From JBQLZQ01 sp052168355 (GTDB lineage Bacteria; Pseudomonadota; Alphaproteobacteria; DSM-16000; Inquilinaceae): 15,081 nt of DNA. The translations under genes and the position numbers were made by a program. Within the stretch, counting starts at the first letter, position 1; each line of letters opens with the position of its first letter. The stretch covers positions 1 through 15,081 of the forward strand of contig JBQLZQ010000083.1 of NCBI GenBank assembly GCA_052168355.1. The letters are read 5' to 3'. The notes beneath the pieces were generated by a model. That model worked only from the letters and a program-made list of their open reading frames with translations. It did not search any database and was not told the DNA's origin. Below are positions 4,784 through 12,450 of the stretch, piece after piece.

Positions 4784-6553
4784 ATGTCTGTCGACCTGAT
4801 CGACAAGCCCGAAACGGGAAGCCGCCGGATGGCCAACATGGCCGACTACGCGCGCGCCTGTTCCGACTTTACCTGGGGCGCCTGCGAACGGCGGTTGATT
4901 TCCGGCCTGCCTGACGGGCGCGGCCTGAATATCGCCTACGAGGCCGTGACCCGCCACGCCGAGGGCGACGCGCGCGACCGAGTGGCATTCCGCTTCGTCG
5001 GTCGGGACATGACCCGCACCGATCTGACCTATGGCGAACTGGACCGGCGCAGCAATCGCTTTGCAAACGTCTTGCAGGACCTGGGGGTGGGCCAAGGCGA
5101 CCGCGTGTTCTCCCTGTGCGGCCGCATCCCCGATCTTTATGGGGCGGCGCTCGGCACGCTCAAGAACGGCAGCGTCTTCTCGCCGCTGTTCTCCGCCTTC
5201 GGACCCGAACCCATCCAGGCCAGGATGACCATCGGCGCGGGGCGGGTGCTTGTCGCGACCGACAGCCTGTATCGACGCAAGATCACCGGGATCCGCGATC
5301 GGCTGCCTGACCTCCGCCATGTACTAATCGTGCCGGAGGGAGCGGATACCCTGCCCGACGGCACCCTTGATTTGCGTGCGTTGCTCGACGCGGCGTCCGA
5401 CCGGTTTGAGATTCCGCCGACCGACGAGGAGGACATGGCGCTGCTGCATTTCACCAGTGGCACCACGGGCAAGCCAAAGGGCGCGGTGCATGTCCACAAG
5501 GCGGTGGTCGCCCACGCCGCGACGGCGGAGATGGTGCTGGATCTTCATCCCGACGATGTCTTCTGGTGCACGGCCGATCCCGGCTGGGTGACCGGCACCT
5601 CCTACGGCATCGTCGCCCCGTTGGTGAGCGGTGTGACCAGCATCGTCGACGAGGCCGAGTTCGATGCCGACCGCTGGTACGCCATCCTCCAGGATGAGAA
5701 GGTCACCGTGTGGTACACGGCGCCGACCGCCATCCGCATGCTGATGAAGCTGGGCGACGAGATTCCGGCCAGATACGACCTCGAACATCTGCGCTTCATG
5801 GCCAGCGTCGGCGAGCCGCTGAACCCGGAGGCGGTGCTTTGGGGCGCCAGGACCTTTGGCATGCCGTTCCATGACAACTGGTGGCAAACCGAAACCGGCG
5901 GGATCATGATCGCGAACTACGCGGCCATGCCGGTGAAGCCGGGGTCGATGGGGCGCCCCTTGCCCGGGATCACGGCGGCCATCGTCCGCGTCAACACCGA
6001 CGGCGCCGTGACACCGCTTGATGCGCCCGATGCGAGCGGCGAGCTGGCTCTGCGCCCCGGTTGGCCGTCGATGTTCCGCGGCTATCTGCATGAGGACGAG
6101 CGCTATCGGAAGTGCTTTGCCGATGGCTGGTACCTGACCGGCGATCTGGCCAGGCGCGACGCCGACGGCTATTTCTGGTTCGTCGGCCGGGCCGACGACG
6201 TGATCAAGTCCTCCGGCCATCTGATCGGCCCCTTCGAGGTCGAAAGCACCCTGATGGAACATGCCGCCGTGGCGGAGGCCGGCGTGATCGGCGTGCCCGA
6301 TCCGGTCGCCGGCGAGGTGGTGAAGGCCTTCGTGGCGCTAAAGCCGGGCCGCACCGGCGACGACGCCTTGCGCCGCGAGATCCTGGCCCATGCCCGCAAA
6401 AGGCTGGGGCCGGCGGTCGCCCCGCGCGATATCGCCTTCCGCAGCAACCTGCCCAAGACACGCAGCGGCAAGATCATGCGCCGTCTGCTCAAGGCCCGCG
6501 AGCTGGGGTTGCCCGAGGGCGATCTGTCGACCCTGGAAAGTGACGAGCGATGA
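4784..6553 (+). CDS. acsA: AMP-forming acetyl-CoA synthetase-type acyl-CoA ligase
   Basis: A 589-residue adenylate-forming enzyme that converts acetate (or another short acid), ATP and CoA into acyl-CoA, AMP and PPi. Motifs: P-loop FTSGTTGKPKG (223-233); DNWWQTETGG (364-373), whose tryptophan restricts the pocket to short acids in characterised Acs enzymes; YLTGDLARRDADGYFWFVGR (450-469); and C-terminal PKTRSGKIMRR (557-567) with catalytic, acetylation-prone Lys563. Its size resembles shorter AcsA types (about 570) rather than the 650-residue Acs. The ATG at 4784 is preferred because GGGAGGAGGG (4766-4775) lies 8 nt upstream; an in-frame ATG at 4721 falls inside the promoter. First gene of the operon, overlapping the next by ATGA. 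Propionate could also be a substrate; the enzyme could run in reverse to make ATP from acetyl-CoA if PPi is available (inference). Confidence 0.88.
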   Translation: MSVDLIDKPETGSRRMANMADYARACSDFTWGACERRLISGLPDGRGLNIAYEAVTRHAEGDARDRVAFRFVGRDMTRTDLTYGELDRRSNRFANVLQDLGVGQGDRVFSLCGRIPDLYGAALGTLKNGSVFSPLFSAFGPEPIQARMTIGAGRVLVATDSLYRRKITGIRDRLPDLRHVLIVPEGADTLPDGTLDLRALLDAASDRFEIPPTDEEDMALLHFTSGTTGKPKGAVHVHKAVVAHAATAEMVLDLHPDDVFWCTADPGWVTGTSYGIVAPLVSGVTSIVDEAEFDADRWYAILQDEKVTVWYTAPTAIRMLMKLGDEIPARYDLEHLRFMASVGEPLNPEAVLWGARTFGMPFHDNWWQTETGGIMIANYAAMPVKPGSMGRPLPGITAAIVRVNTDGAVTPLDAPDASGELALRPGWPSMFRGYLHEDERYRKCFADGWYLTGDLARRDADGYFWFVGRADDVIKSSGHLIGPFEVESTLMEHAAVAEAGVIGVPDPVAGEVVKAFVALKPGRTGDDALRREILAHARKRLGPAVAPRDIAFRSNLPKTRSGKIMRRLLKARELGLPEGDLSTLESDER

Positions 6554-7545
6554 CCGCCGCCGCCGACAAGCCGCACCTGTCGCGCGAGACCCTGCACGGG
6601 TTGCTGCGTCAGATGATCCGCATCCGCAGGTTCGAGGCCAAATGCGCCGAAGTTTACAGCGCCGAAAAGATCCGTGGGTTCCTGCACCTCTATGACGGGC
6701 AAGAGGCGGTCGCGGTCGGCGTGATGGCGGCGCTCACCCAGGATGACGCGGTTGTCGCGACCTACCGCGAACATGGTCACGCCCTGGCCCGCGGCGTGGC
6801 CATGGGGCCGGTGATGGCCGAGATGTACGGCAAGGTCGCCGGCTGCAGCAGGGGGCGCGGCGGCTCCATGCACCTGTTCGACGCCCCAGCCAGGCTGTAT
6901 GGCGGCAACGCCATCGTCGGCGGCGGTCTGCCCGTTGCCGTCGGTCTGGCTCTGGCCGACAAGATGAACCGGCGCGACCGCGTCACGGCTTGCTTTTTCG
7001 GCGAGGGCGCGACCGCGGAGGGCGAATTCCACGAATCGATGAACCTGGCGGCGTTATGGAAACTGCCGGTTCTCTTCGTCTGCGAGAACAATCTTTACGC
7101 CATGGGAACCGCCCTGGGCCGTTCAGAGGCAGAGCCAGACATCCACAAGAAGGCCGCGGTCTACGGCATGCCCGCCGAAATCGTCGACGGCATGGACGTG
7201 GTGGCCGTGGACGCCGCCGCGTCGCGCGCCACGGCTGCCATCCGCCGGAACGAGGGACCGTTTTTTCTCGAGTGCCGAACCTATCGGTTCCGGGCCCATT
7301 CGATGTTCGATGCCCAACTGTATCGCGACAAGGCGGAAATCGCGGAGTGGCGGCACCGTGGCCCGATCCTGCGGTTCGATGCTTGGCTGACGGAAAACGG
7401 CCTGCTGCATGACGAGGAGCGGGCCGCCATCGAGACCGCCGTGGCAGCCGAAGTGGACGACGCCGTCGCCTTCGCCGAACAGGCCGCATGGGAGCCCGTG
7501 GAGGAGCTGACGCGGTTCGTCTATATGGACGAGGTGCCGGCATGA
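6550..7545 (+). CDS. pdhA: Pyruvate dehydrogenase-type E1 component, alpha subunit
   Basis: A 331-residue thiamine-diphosphate-binding subunit that, with the next gene product, decarboxylates pyruvate (or a related 2-oxo acid or acetoin) and passes the acyl group to lipoyl-E2. GFLHLYDGQEAVAVGV (43-58), GGSMHLF (104-110) and AIVGGGLPVAVGLAL (121-135) are typical. The ThDP/Mg motif starts at GEGA (151-154) and ends at ENN (179-181). YRFRAHSMFD near residue 260 matches the conserved loop that holds the phosphorylation serines in other E1 alphas. The start overlaps the preceding stop (ATGA), so translation is probably coupled. The split alpha/beta form differs from the single-chain AceE of enteric bacteria. 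Acetoin dehydrogenase (AcoA) is the main alternative; the family motifs do not separate the two. Confidence 0.87.
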   Translation: MTAAADKPHLSRETLHGLLRQMIRIRRFEAKCAEVYSAEKIRGFLHLYDGQEAVAVGVMAALTQDDAVVATYREHGHALARGVAMGPVMAEMYGKVAGCSRGRGGSMHLFDAPARLYGGNAIVGGGLPVAVGLALADKMNRRDRVTACFFGEGATAEGEFHESMNLAALWKLPVLFVCENNLYAMGTALGRSEAEPDIHKKAAVYGMPAEIVDGMDVVAVDAAASRATAAIRRNEGPFFLECRTYRFRAHSMFDAQLYRDKAEIAEWRHRGPILRFDAWLTENGLLHDEERAAIETAVAAEVDDAVAFAEQAAWEPVEELTRFVYMDEVPA

Positions 7546-8549
7546 ATCTGGCTCACACCGACACGCAGTCCACGACGACCACCTATCGCGAGGCGATGCG
7601 CACGGCGATCTCCGAGGCGCTGCGCGAAGACCCGCGCGTCTTCCTGATGGGAGAGGATGTCGGGCGGTACGGCGGCTGCTATGCCGTCAGCAAGGGCTTG
7701 ATCGACGAATTCGGGGAGGATCGGATCCGCGACACGCCGCTCTCGGAATCGGCGTTCGTGGGGGCCGGCATCGGCGCGGCTCTGGGCGGCATGCGGCCGA
7801 TCGTCGAGATCATGACCGTCAACTTCAGCCTGCTGGCGCTCGATCAGATCGTCAACAACGCGGCGACCATCCCGCACATGTCGGGTGGCCAGTTCGCGGT
7901 GCCGCTGGTCATCCGCATGGCCACCGGCGCGGGCCGACAGCTCGCCGCTCAGCATTCGCACAGCTTTGAGGGCTGGTATGCGCATATTCCCGGCATCAAG
8001 ATCCTGGCACCGGCGACCATCGAGGACGCCCGCCATATGTTAAAGCCGGCCCTGGCCGATCCCAACCCGGTTCTGCTCTTCGAGCATGTTCAGCTTTACA
8101 ACGCCGAAGGCCCGCCGCCCGATGATGGGTCCTCGGTAGACATCACCCGCGCCGCCGTCCGCCGAGACGGGACGGACGTCACCCTGATTGCCTATGGCGG
8201 CGGTTTGGCGAAAACCTTGGCGGCCGCCGACCTGCTGGCCCGGGATGGTGTCGAGGCGGAGGTGATCGATCTGCGCGTGCTGCGACCTCTGGACACCGAA
8301 ACGATCCTCCGCTCGGTGACCAGGACCCACAGGGCGGTGATCGTCGACGAGGCATGGCGCAGCGGCAGCCTTTCGGCGGAGATCTCCGCGCGCATTGTCG
8401 AGCAGGCGTTCTACGCACTCGACGCCCCCATCGCCCGCGTCTGCGGCGCCGAGGTGCCGATCCCCTACCCTAAACATCTGGAGGAGGCGGCACTGCCCCA
8501 ACCGCCGGCCATCCGAGATGCCGCACTTGGTCTGGTGCGCCCGCAATGA
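7542..8549 (+). CDS. pdhB: Pyruvate dehydrogenase-type E1 component, beta subunit
   Basis: A 335-residue transketolase-like subunit that completes the E1 heterotetramer. TTYREAMRTAISEALREDP opens the pyrimidine-binding domain; VFLMGEDVGRYGGCYAVSKGL contains the glutamate expected to activate thiamine. RIRDTPLSESAFVGAGIGAA and GGMRPIVEIMT follow the usual order. The C-terminal transketolase domain has VIDLRVLRPLDTETI and VIVDEAWRSGSLSAEI. The ATG at 7542 is chosen over an upstream in-frame start because it overlaps the E1 alpha stop (ATGA), the pattern used throughout this operon, and yields the normal family length. Sequence style resembles the two-subunit PDH of chloroplasts and Gram-positive bacteria. 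As for E1 alpha, an acetoin-cleaving role is not ruled out. Confidence 0.87.
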   Translation: MNLAHTDTQSTTTTYREAMRTAISEALREDPRVFLMGEDVGRYGGCYAVSKGLIDEFGEDRIRDTPLSESAFVGAGIGAALGGMRPIVEIMTVNFSLLALDQIVNNAATIPHMSGGQFAVPLVIRMATGAGRQLAAQHSHSFEGWYAHIPGIKILAPATIEDARHMLKPALADPNPVLLFEHVQLYNAEGPPPDDGSSVDITRAAVRRDGTDVTLIAYGGGLAKTLAAADLLARDGVEAEVIDLRVLRPLDTETILRSVTRTHRAVIVDEAWRSGSLSAEISARIVEQAFYALDAPIARVCGAEVPIPYPKHLEEAALPQPPAIRDAALGLVRPQ

Positions 8550-9769
8550 CCGAGTTCCGCATGCCGTCGCTGGGCGCCGACATGGAGGCCGGAACGCTGA
8601 CCGAATGGCTGAAGCAGCCGGGCGACAACGTACGGCGGGGCGACATCGTGGCCGTGGTCGAGACTCAGAAAGGGGCGATCGAGATCGAGATCTTCGAGGA
8701 TGGTACGCTCGACCGGATCCTGGTCGAGCCGGGCGAGAAAGTGCCGGTCGGCACCGTCCTGGCCCTGGTCCGCGGAGAAGGGGAACCCGCCGCCGCGCCG
8801 CGGCCGGCGACGCCGCCACCCGAGCCGACGGTCGCCGCTGGGCCCACCACCGAAGCGGCAAGTGTCACGGTCGAGGCGCACGCCGCGGCGCCAGCCGGCC
8901 CGGGTCCCGCTCCCTCCCCGCCGGGTATCCGCATATCGCCGCTGGCCCGGCGCCGGGCGGCGGAACTGGGTGTCGATGTTTCCTCGCTGGCCGGAACCGG
9001 CACCGACGGCGCGGTGCGCCTGGCCGACGTGGAGCGGAAAGCCGCCGGCGGAACGCCCATCGCCCGGGACCAGCCGCCACCCGCGGCCCAACGCCGCGGG
9101 TTTGATCCCGATGCCATGCGCCAGGCCATCGCCGCAGCCATGGTCAAGTCCAAGCGCGAGATCCCGCACTATTATCTGGGCACGTCGATCGACATGACCC
9201 GCGCCACGGCGTGGCTGGAACAGGCCAACGCCGATCGGCCCGTAACGTCGCGCCTGCTGCTCGGCGTCCTGCTGCTCAAGGCGGTCGCCCTCGCCCTTCG
9301 CAAGGCACCGGAGCTCAACGGGTTCTGGACCGACGGCGCCTTCCGGCCCGGCCCCGGTATCCATGTCGGGTGGGCCATCGCGCTGCGCGGCGGCGGCCTG
9401 ATGGCGCCGGCCATTCACGACGCCGACCGCAAGAGCCTCGATGAGCTGATGACCGCGTTGCGCGACCTTGTCGGTCGAGCCCGGGCGGGCGGCATCCGCG
9501 GTTCGGAACTGACCGACGCGACCGTTACCGTGACCAGCCTGGGCGAGCGGGGTGTGGAGACGATCTATGGCATCATCTATCCGCCGCAGGTGGCGCTGGT
9601 CGGGTTCGGCCGGCTGACGGAAGCACCGCGCGTGGTCGATGGGGCGGTGGTCCCCCGCCCGGCGATCGCGGCCAGCCTGGCCGGCGACCATCGGGCCAGC
9701 GACGGGCATCGGGGCGCCTTGTTTCTGTCGGCCATCGAGGCGTTGTTGCAGACTCCGGAGGACCTATGA
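8546..9769 (+). CDS. pdhC: Dihydrolipoamide acyltransferase (E2 component)
   Basis: A 407-residue E2 core that carries the acyl group on lipoate and hands it to CoA. One lipoyl domain covers 1-78, with the lipoylated lysine expected at Lys42 in VETQKGAIE. A Pro/Ala-rich linker follows (about 80-127). The peripheral subunit-binding domain is RISPLARRRAAELGVDV (129-145) through about 167. The catalytic domain runs from about 188 to 407 and has the essential HRASDG (382-387) with His382 and Asp386. All functional residues are present. The single lipoyl domain and PSBD mean it can recruit E1 and E3, yet no E3 gene follows, so a housekeeping lipoamide dehydrogenase elsewhere would be needed. Overlaps E1 beta and the acyl carrier protein gene by 4 nt on each side. 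Confidence 0.88.
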   Translation: MTEFRMPSLGADMEAGTLTEWLKQPGDNVRRGDIVAVVETQKGAIEIEIFEDGTLDRILVEPGEKVPVGTVLALVRGEGEPAAAPRPATPPPEPTVAAGPTTEAASVTVEAHAAAPAGPGPAPSPPGIRISPLARRRAAELGVDVSSLAGTGTDGAVRLADVERKAAGGTPIARDQPPPAAQRRGFDPDAMRQAIAAAMVKSKREIPHYYLGTSIDMTRATAWLEQANADRPVTSRLLLGVLLLKAVALALRKAPELNGFWTDGAFRPGPGIHVGWAIALRGGGLMAPAIHDADRKSLDELMTALRDLVGRARAGGIRGSELTDATVTVTSLGERGVETIYGIIYPPQVALVGFGRLTEAPRVVDGAVVPRPAIAASLAGDHRASDGHRGALFLSAIEALLQTPEDL

Positions 9770-10014
9770 CCGACGCCGAACTGAAATCCACGATCCTGGC
9801 CAAGCTCGCGGACGTGGCACCGGAGATCGACCCGGCGGCGGTGGGCAACCAAACCGACCTCCGCAACGACCTCGATCTTGACTCGATGGACTTTCTCAAC
9901 TTCGTCATCGGGCTCAGCGAGGAGTTGGGACTCGAGATCCCTGAGCGCGACTATCCGCGTCTCGCGACCATCGACGCCATCCTCACCTACGTCCGCGACA
10001 AGGGGGGCGGCTAG
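9766..10014 (+). CDS. Acyl carrier protein
   Basis: An 82-residue acidic helical protein. The phosphopantetheine attachment site is DLDSMDF (37-43) with Ser40, followed by SEELGLEIPERDYPRLATID, the normal helix II-III layout of ACPs. It differs from housekeeping AcpP (usually DSLD), so it is a specialised copy. It overlaps the E2 stop (ATGA), and the hydrogenase beta gene begins on its last base, so it is embedded in the operon and not a chance neighbour. Possible roles: supplying octanoyl groups for lipoylation of the E2; accepting an acyl group from E2 or from the synthetase; or a structural role. None can be chosen from sequence alone. No fatty-acid synthesis genes are nearby. Confidence 0.87.
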   Translation: MTDAELKSTILAKLADVAPEIDPAAVGNQTDLRNDLDLDSMDFLNFVIGLSEELGLEIPERDYPRLATIDAILTYVRDKGGG

Positions 10015-11165
10015 TGTCAAACGACCACGGCCTTCAAGTTATCGACCGCGACGGGCTGGATCGGCTGATCGCCGCCTTGCGGGCGCGGGACTATGAGGTG
10101 ATCGGCCCGACGCGGCGCGACGGAGCCGTGATCCATGAACCGATCGACGGTGTTGCCGATCTGCCCGCCGGTTGGACCGACCACCAGGACGGCGGCACCT
10201 ACCGGCTGGAGCGGCGCGACGACGATGCCCTCTTTGGCTATGCCTCCAGCCCGCAATCCTGGAAGGCCTTTCTGAACCCGTCGGAGGTGCGGCTGTGGCA
10301 GGCGCGGCGCGACGGCGAGGGTTTTGTCCTGTCGAAGGAACCGGCCCCGCCCAAGCGCGCGTTCCTGGGTGTCCGCGCCTGCGATCTTCACGCCATCGCC
10401 ATCCAGGACCGTGTCTTCCTGGGCCGGGATCGGGACCGGGACCATGTTGATCCGGTGTACGCGGCGCGGCGACGGGATATCTTTGTCGTTGCGGTCAATT
10501 GCGGTCAGGCGGGCGGCACCTGCTTTTGTGCCTCCATGGGCACCGGGCCGCGGGCGTCGTCCGGGTTCGACCTTGCGCTGACGGAGATCCCGGTTGCCGG
10601 CGGCCACGAATTTGTTCTCGAGATCGGCAGCCCGCTGGGCGCGGAAATCGCGGCCGGCCTGCCGCGCCGACCGGCGGAAACCGCGGATTTGAACGCGGCG
10701 AACGAGGCCACGCGCCGCACCGAGGCGCAGATGGGGCGCACCATGGATGTGCGCGGTATCAAGGACTTACTCCAGTCCAGCCCCGAGCATCCGCGCTGGG
10801 CGGAGGTGGCGTCGCGCTGTCTGACCTGCGGCAACTGCACCATGGTCTGCCCGACCTGCTTCTGCACCACGGTGGAAGACACCGCCGATCTGAATGGCCA
10901 GATCGCCGAACGCCGGCGCAGGTGGGATTCGTGCTTTTCCCTGGAGTTTTCTTACGTCAATGGCGGCAGCGTCCGCGTATCGCCGGAGGCGCGCTACCGC
11001 CAATGGCTGACCCACAAGCTGGCGTCCTGGTACGACCAGTTCGGCACATCGGGGTGCGTCGGGTGCGGCCGTTGCATCACCTGGTGTCCCGTCGCCATCG
11101 ACATCACCGAGGAGGTGCGCGCCATCCGGGAAAGCGCGCCGCTATCCGGGAGCGATGCCCGATGA
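10014..11165 (+). CDS. hydB: Soluble [NiFe]-hydrogenase beta subunit (dicluster ferredoxin-type electron carrier)
   Basis: A 383-residue iron-sulfur protein of the sulfhydrogenase beta / anaerobic sulfite reductase A family. The N-terminal domain has FLGVRACDLHAI (117-128) and VAVNCGQAGGTCFC (159-172), as in the family. Two [4Fe-4S] motifs follow: Cys269/272/275/279 in CLTCGNCTMVCP, with further cysteines at 282 and 284, and Cys348/351/354/358 in CVGCGRCITWCP. It should pass electrons between the small subunit and the flavin subunit in the cytoplasm. A GTG start overlaps the ACP stop by 1 nt and has a G-rich ribosome site (GGGGGG) before it. The gene order beta-gamma-delta-alpha that follows is that of hydBGDA in Pyrococcus, with one extra gene inserted. 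Confidence 0.85.
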   Translation: MSNDHGLQVIDRDGLDRLIAALRARDYEVIGPTRRDGAVIHEPIDGVADLPAGWTDHQDGGTYRLERRDDDALFGYASSPQSWKAFLNPSEVRLWQARRDGEGFVLSKEPAPPKRAFLGVRACDLHAIAIQDRVFLGRDRDRDHVDPVYAARRRDIFVVAVNCGQAGGTCFCASMGTGPRASSGFDLALTEIPVAGGHEFVLEIGSPLGAEIAAGLPRRPAETADLNAANEATRRTEAQMGRTMDVRGIKDLLQSSPEHPRWAEVASRCLTCGNCTMVCPTCFCTTVEDTADLNGQIAERRRRWDSCFSLEFSYVNGGSVRVSPEARYRQWLTHKLASWYDQFGTSGCVGCGRCITWCPVAIDITEEVRAIRESAPLSGSDAR

Positions 11166-11623
11166 AGGGCATCGGCGACATCTTGGCCGAACATCCGTTC
11201 CTGGGCGGCTTCAGTCGGGAGGCGCTGGACGTTATCGCCGGCTGTGCCCGGAATGTCCGGTTCGATGCCGGCACCACAATCTGTCGCGAGGGTACGCCGG
11301 CCGATCAGTTCTATCTGATCCGCCGTGGCCGGATCGCTCTCGAGGCGCACACGCCGGCCCGCGGGATCCTGTCCCTCCAAACCCTGGGCGAAGGCGAAAT
11401 TCTGGGCGTGTCTTGGCTGGTGCCCCCGTACCGGTGGGACTTCGACGCCCGGGCGGTCGAACTGACCCGAGCGGTCGCGTTCGACGCCGCGTGTCTGCGC
11501 GGCAAGTGCGACGCCGACCATCACCTCGGCTACGAGTTGATGAAGCGTTTCGTGCCGGAGCTGGTGCGGCGCATGCAGGCCGCGCGGCTTCAAGGCCTCC
11601 ACCTTTATGGCGATCCCGCGTGA
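11162..11623 (+). CDS. Cyclic-nucleotide-binding-domain protein without DNA-binding domain
   Basis: A 153-residue protein with a cNMP-binding (CRP-type) beta-barrel: HPFLGGFSREALDVIAGCAR leads into FDAGTTICREGTPADQFYLI (34-53) and RRGRIAL, the classic opening of the domain. The phosphate-binding cassette is altered. In CRP the loop reads GELGLF...ERSA; here the equivalent is GVSWLVPPYRWDF (82-94), where the ribose-contacting Glu is replaced by Val and Ser by Trp, although an Arg may be kept. Binding of cAMP/cGMP is therefore doubtful. About 30 helical residues follow and no helix-turn-helix is present, so it is not a transcription factor. It sits between the hydrogenase beta and gamma genes with 4-nt overlaps on both sides, suggesting a role as a regulatory or structural partner of the hydrogenase. 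Confidence 0.8.
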   Translation: MKGIGDILAEHPFLGGFSREALDVIAGCARNVRFDAGTTICREGTPADQFYLIRRGRIALEAHTPARGILSLQTLGEGEILGVSWLVPPYRWDFDARAVELTRAVAFDAACLRGKCDADHHLGYELMKRFVPELVRRMQAARLQGLHLYGDPA

Positions 11624-12450
11624 CACCGGCCCTGGCGCCCGTGCCGCTCACGATCCGGTCGATACGCCAGGAGAACGCCGAATGCGCGACTCTCGAACTC
11701 GATCCGTCCGGGCTCGCCCAGCCGCCGCTGGGAGCCCGGCCCGGCCAGTTCAACATGCTCTACATGTTCGGCATCGGTGAATCGGCGATCAGCGTCAGCG
11801 GCGATTGCGCGGACCCGACCCGCATCGTTCACACCCTGCGCGCCGTCGGCCCGGTGACCGCGGCGTTGAAGGCGCTGAGCCCCGGCGCCGCCGTGGGCCT
11901 GCGCGGCCCCTTTGGCCGGCCCTGGCCGCTGGAGGAGGCGGAGGGCGCCGACATCGTCCTGGTCGCCGGCGGCATCGGCCTCGCCCCCTTGCGGCCGGTG
12001 CTCCATGCGCTGCGCGCGCGGCGTGCCCGCTATGGCCGGATCGTCCTGCTGTATGGCGCCCGCAGTCCCGACGACGTCCTGTTCCGGGACGAACTGGACG
12101 GCTTGGGGGCGGCGGGCGATATCGAGATCGCCATCAGTGTCGACTATGCCGCCGCCGACTGGACCGGCCGGGTCGGCTTCGTCACCGCGCTTATTCCGCA
12201 CGCCCGCTTCGATCCCACCGACACGGTCGCTATGATTTGCGGTCCGGAGGTCATGATGCGGTTTGCTGCCAGCGCCTTGCAGGATCGCGGTCTGCCCGCC
12301 GGACGGATCTTCGTGTCCATGGAGCGTAACATGAAATGTGCGATCGGCCAGTGCGGTCACTGCCAGTTCGGCCCGCATTTCGTTTGCAAGGATGGCCCGA
12401 TCTTCGCCTATGGCGAGGTCGAGACCCTGTTGACCGTGCGCGAAATCTGA
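11620..12450 (+). CDS. hydG: Soluble [NiFe]-hydrogenase gamma subunit (FAD/NAD(P)-binding oxidoreductase)
   Basis: A 276-residue ferredoxin-NADP reductase/PyrK-type protein that exchanges electrons with NAD(P)H. The FAD region contains RPGQFNMLY (40-48) and GESAISVSGD (53-62). The nucleotide-binding loop is VAGGIGLAPLRP (115-126), with CGPEVMM (208-213) near the C-terminal half. A C-terminal [2Fe-2S] motif uses Cys240, Cys245, Cys248 and Cys256 (C-x4-C-x2-C-x7-C). The GTG start at 11620 overlaps the previous stop (GTGA); a GTG seven codons further in is a weaker alternative. Whether NADH or NADPH is preferred cannot be read with confidence. Followed by the small subunit with a 1-nt overlap (TGATG). 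Confidence 0.87.
   Translation: MTPALAPVPLTIRSIRQENAECATLELDPSGLAQPPLGARPGQFNMLYMFGIGESAISVSGDCADPTRIVHTLRAVGPVTAALKALSPGAAVGLRGPFGRPWPLEEAEGADIVLVAGGIGLAPLRPVLHALRARRARYGRIVLLYGARSPDDVLFRDELDGLGAAGDIEIAISVDYAAADWTGRVGFVTALIPHARFDPTDTVAMICGPEVMMRFAASALQDRGLPAGRIFVSMERNMKCAIGQCGHCQFGPHFVCKDGPIFAYGEVETLLTVREI

Noticed and set aside
6550..9769. Assignment of E1/E2 to acetoin dehydrogenase (AcoABC)
   Set aside because: The families are too alike to exclude it, but the window shows no acetoin-specific partners (AcoR, AcoX), so the pyruvate-type reading is preferred. It is noted as an alternative in the E1 entries.
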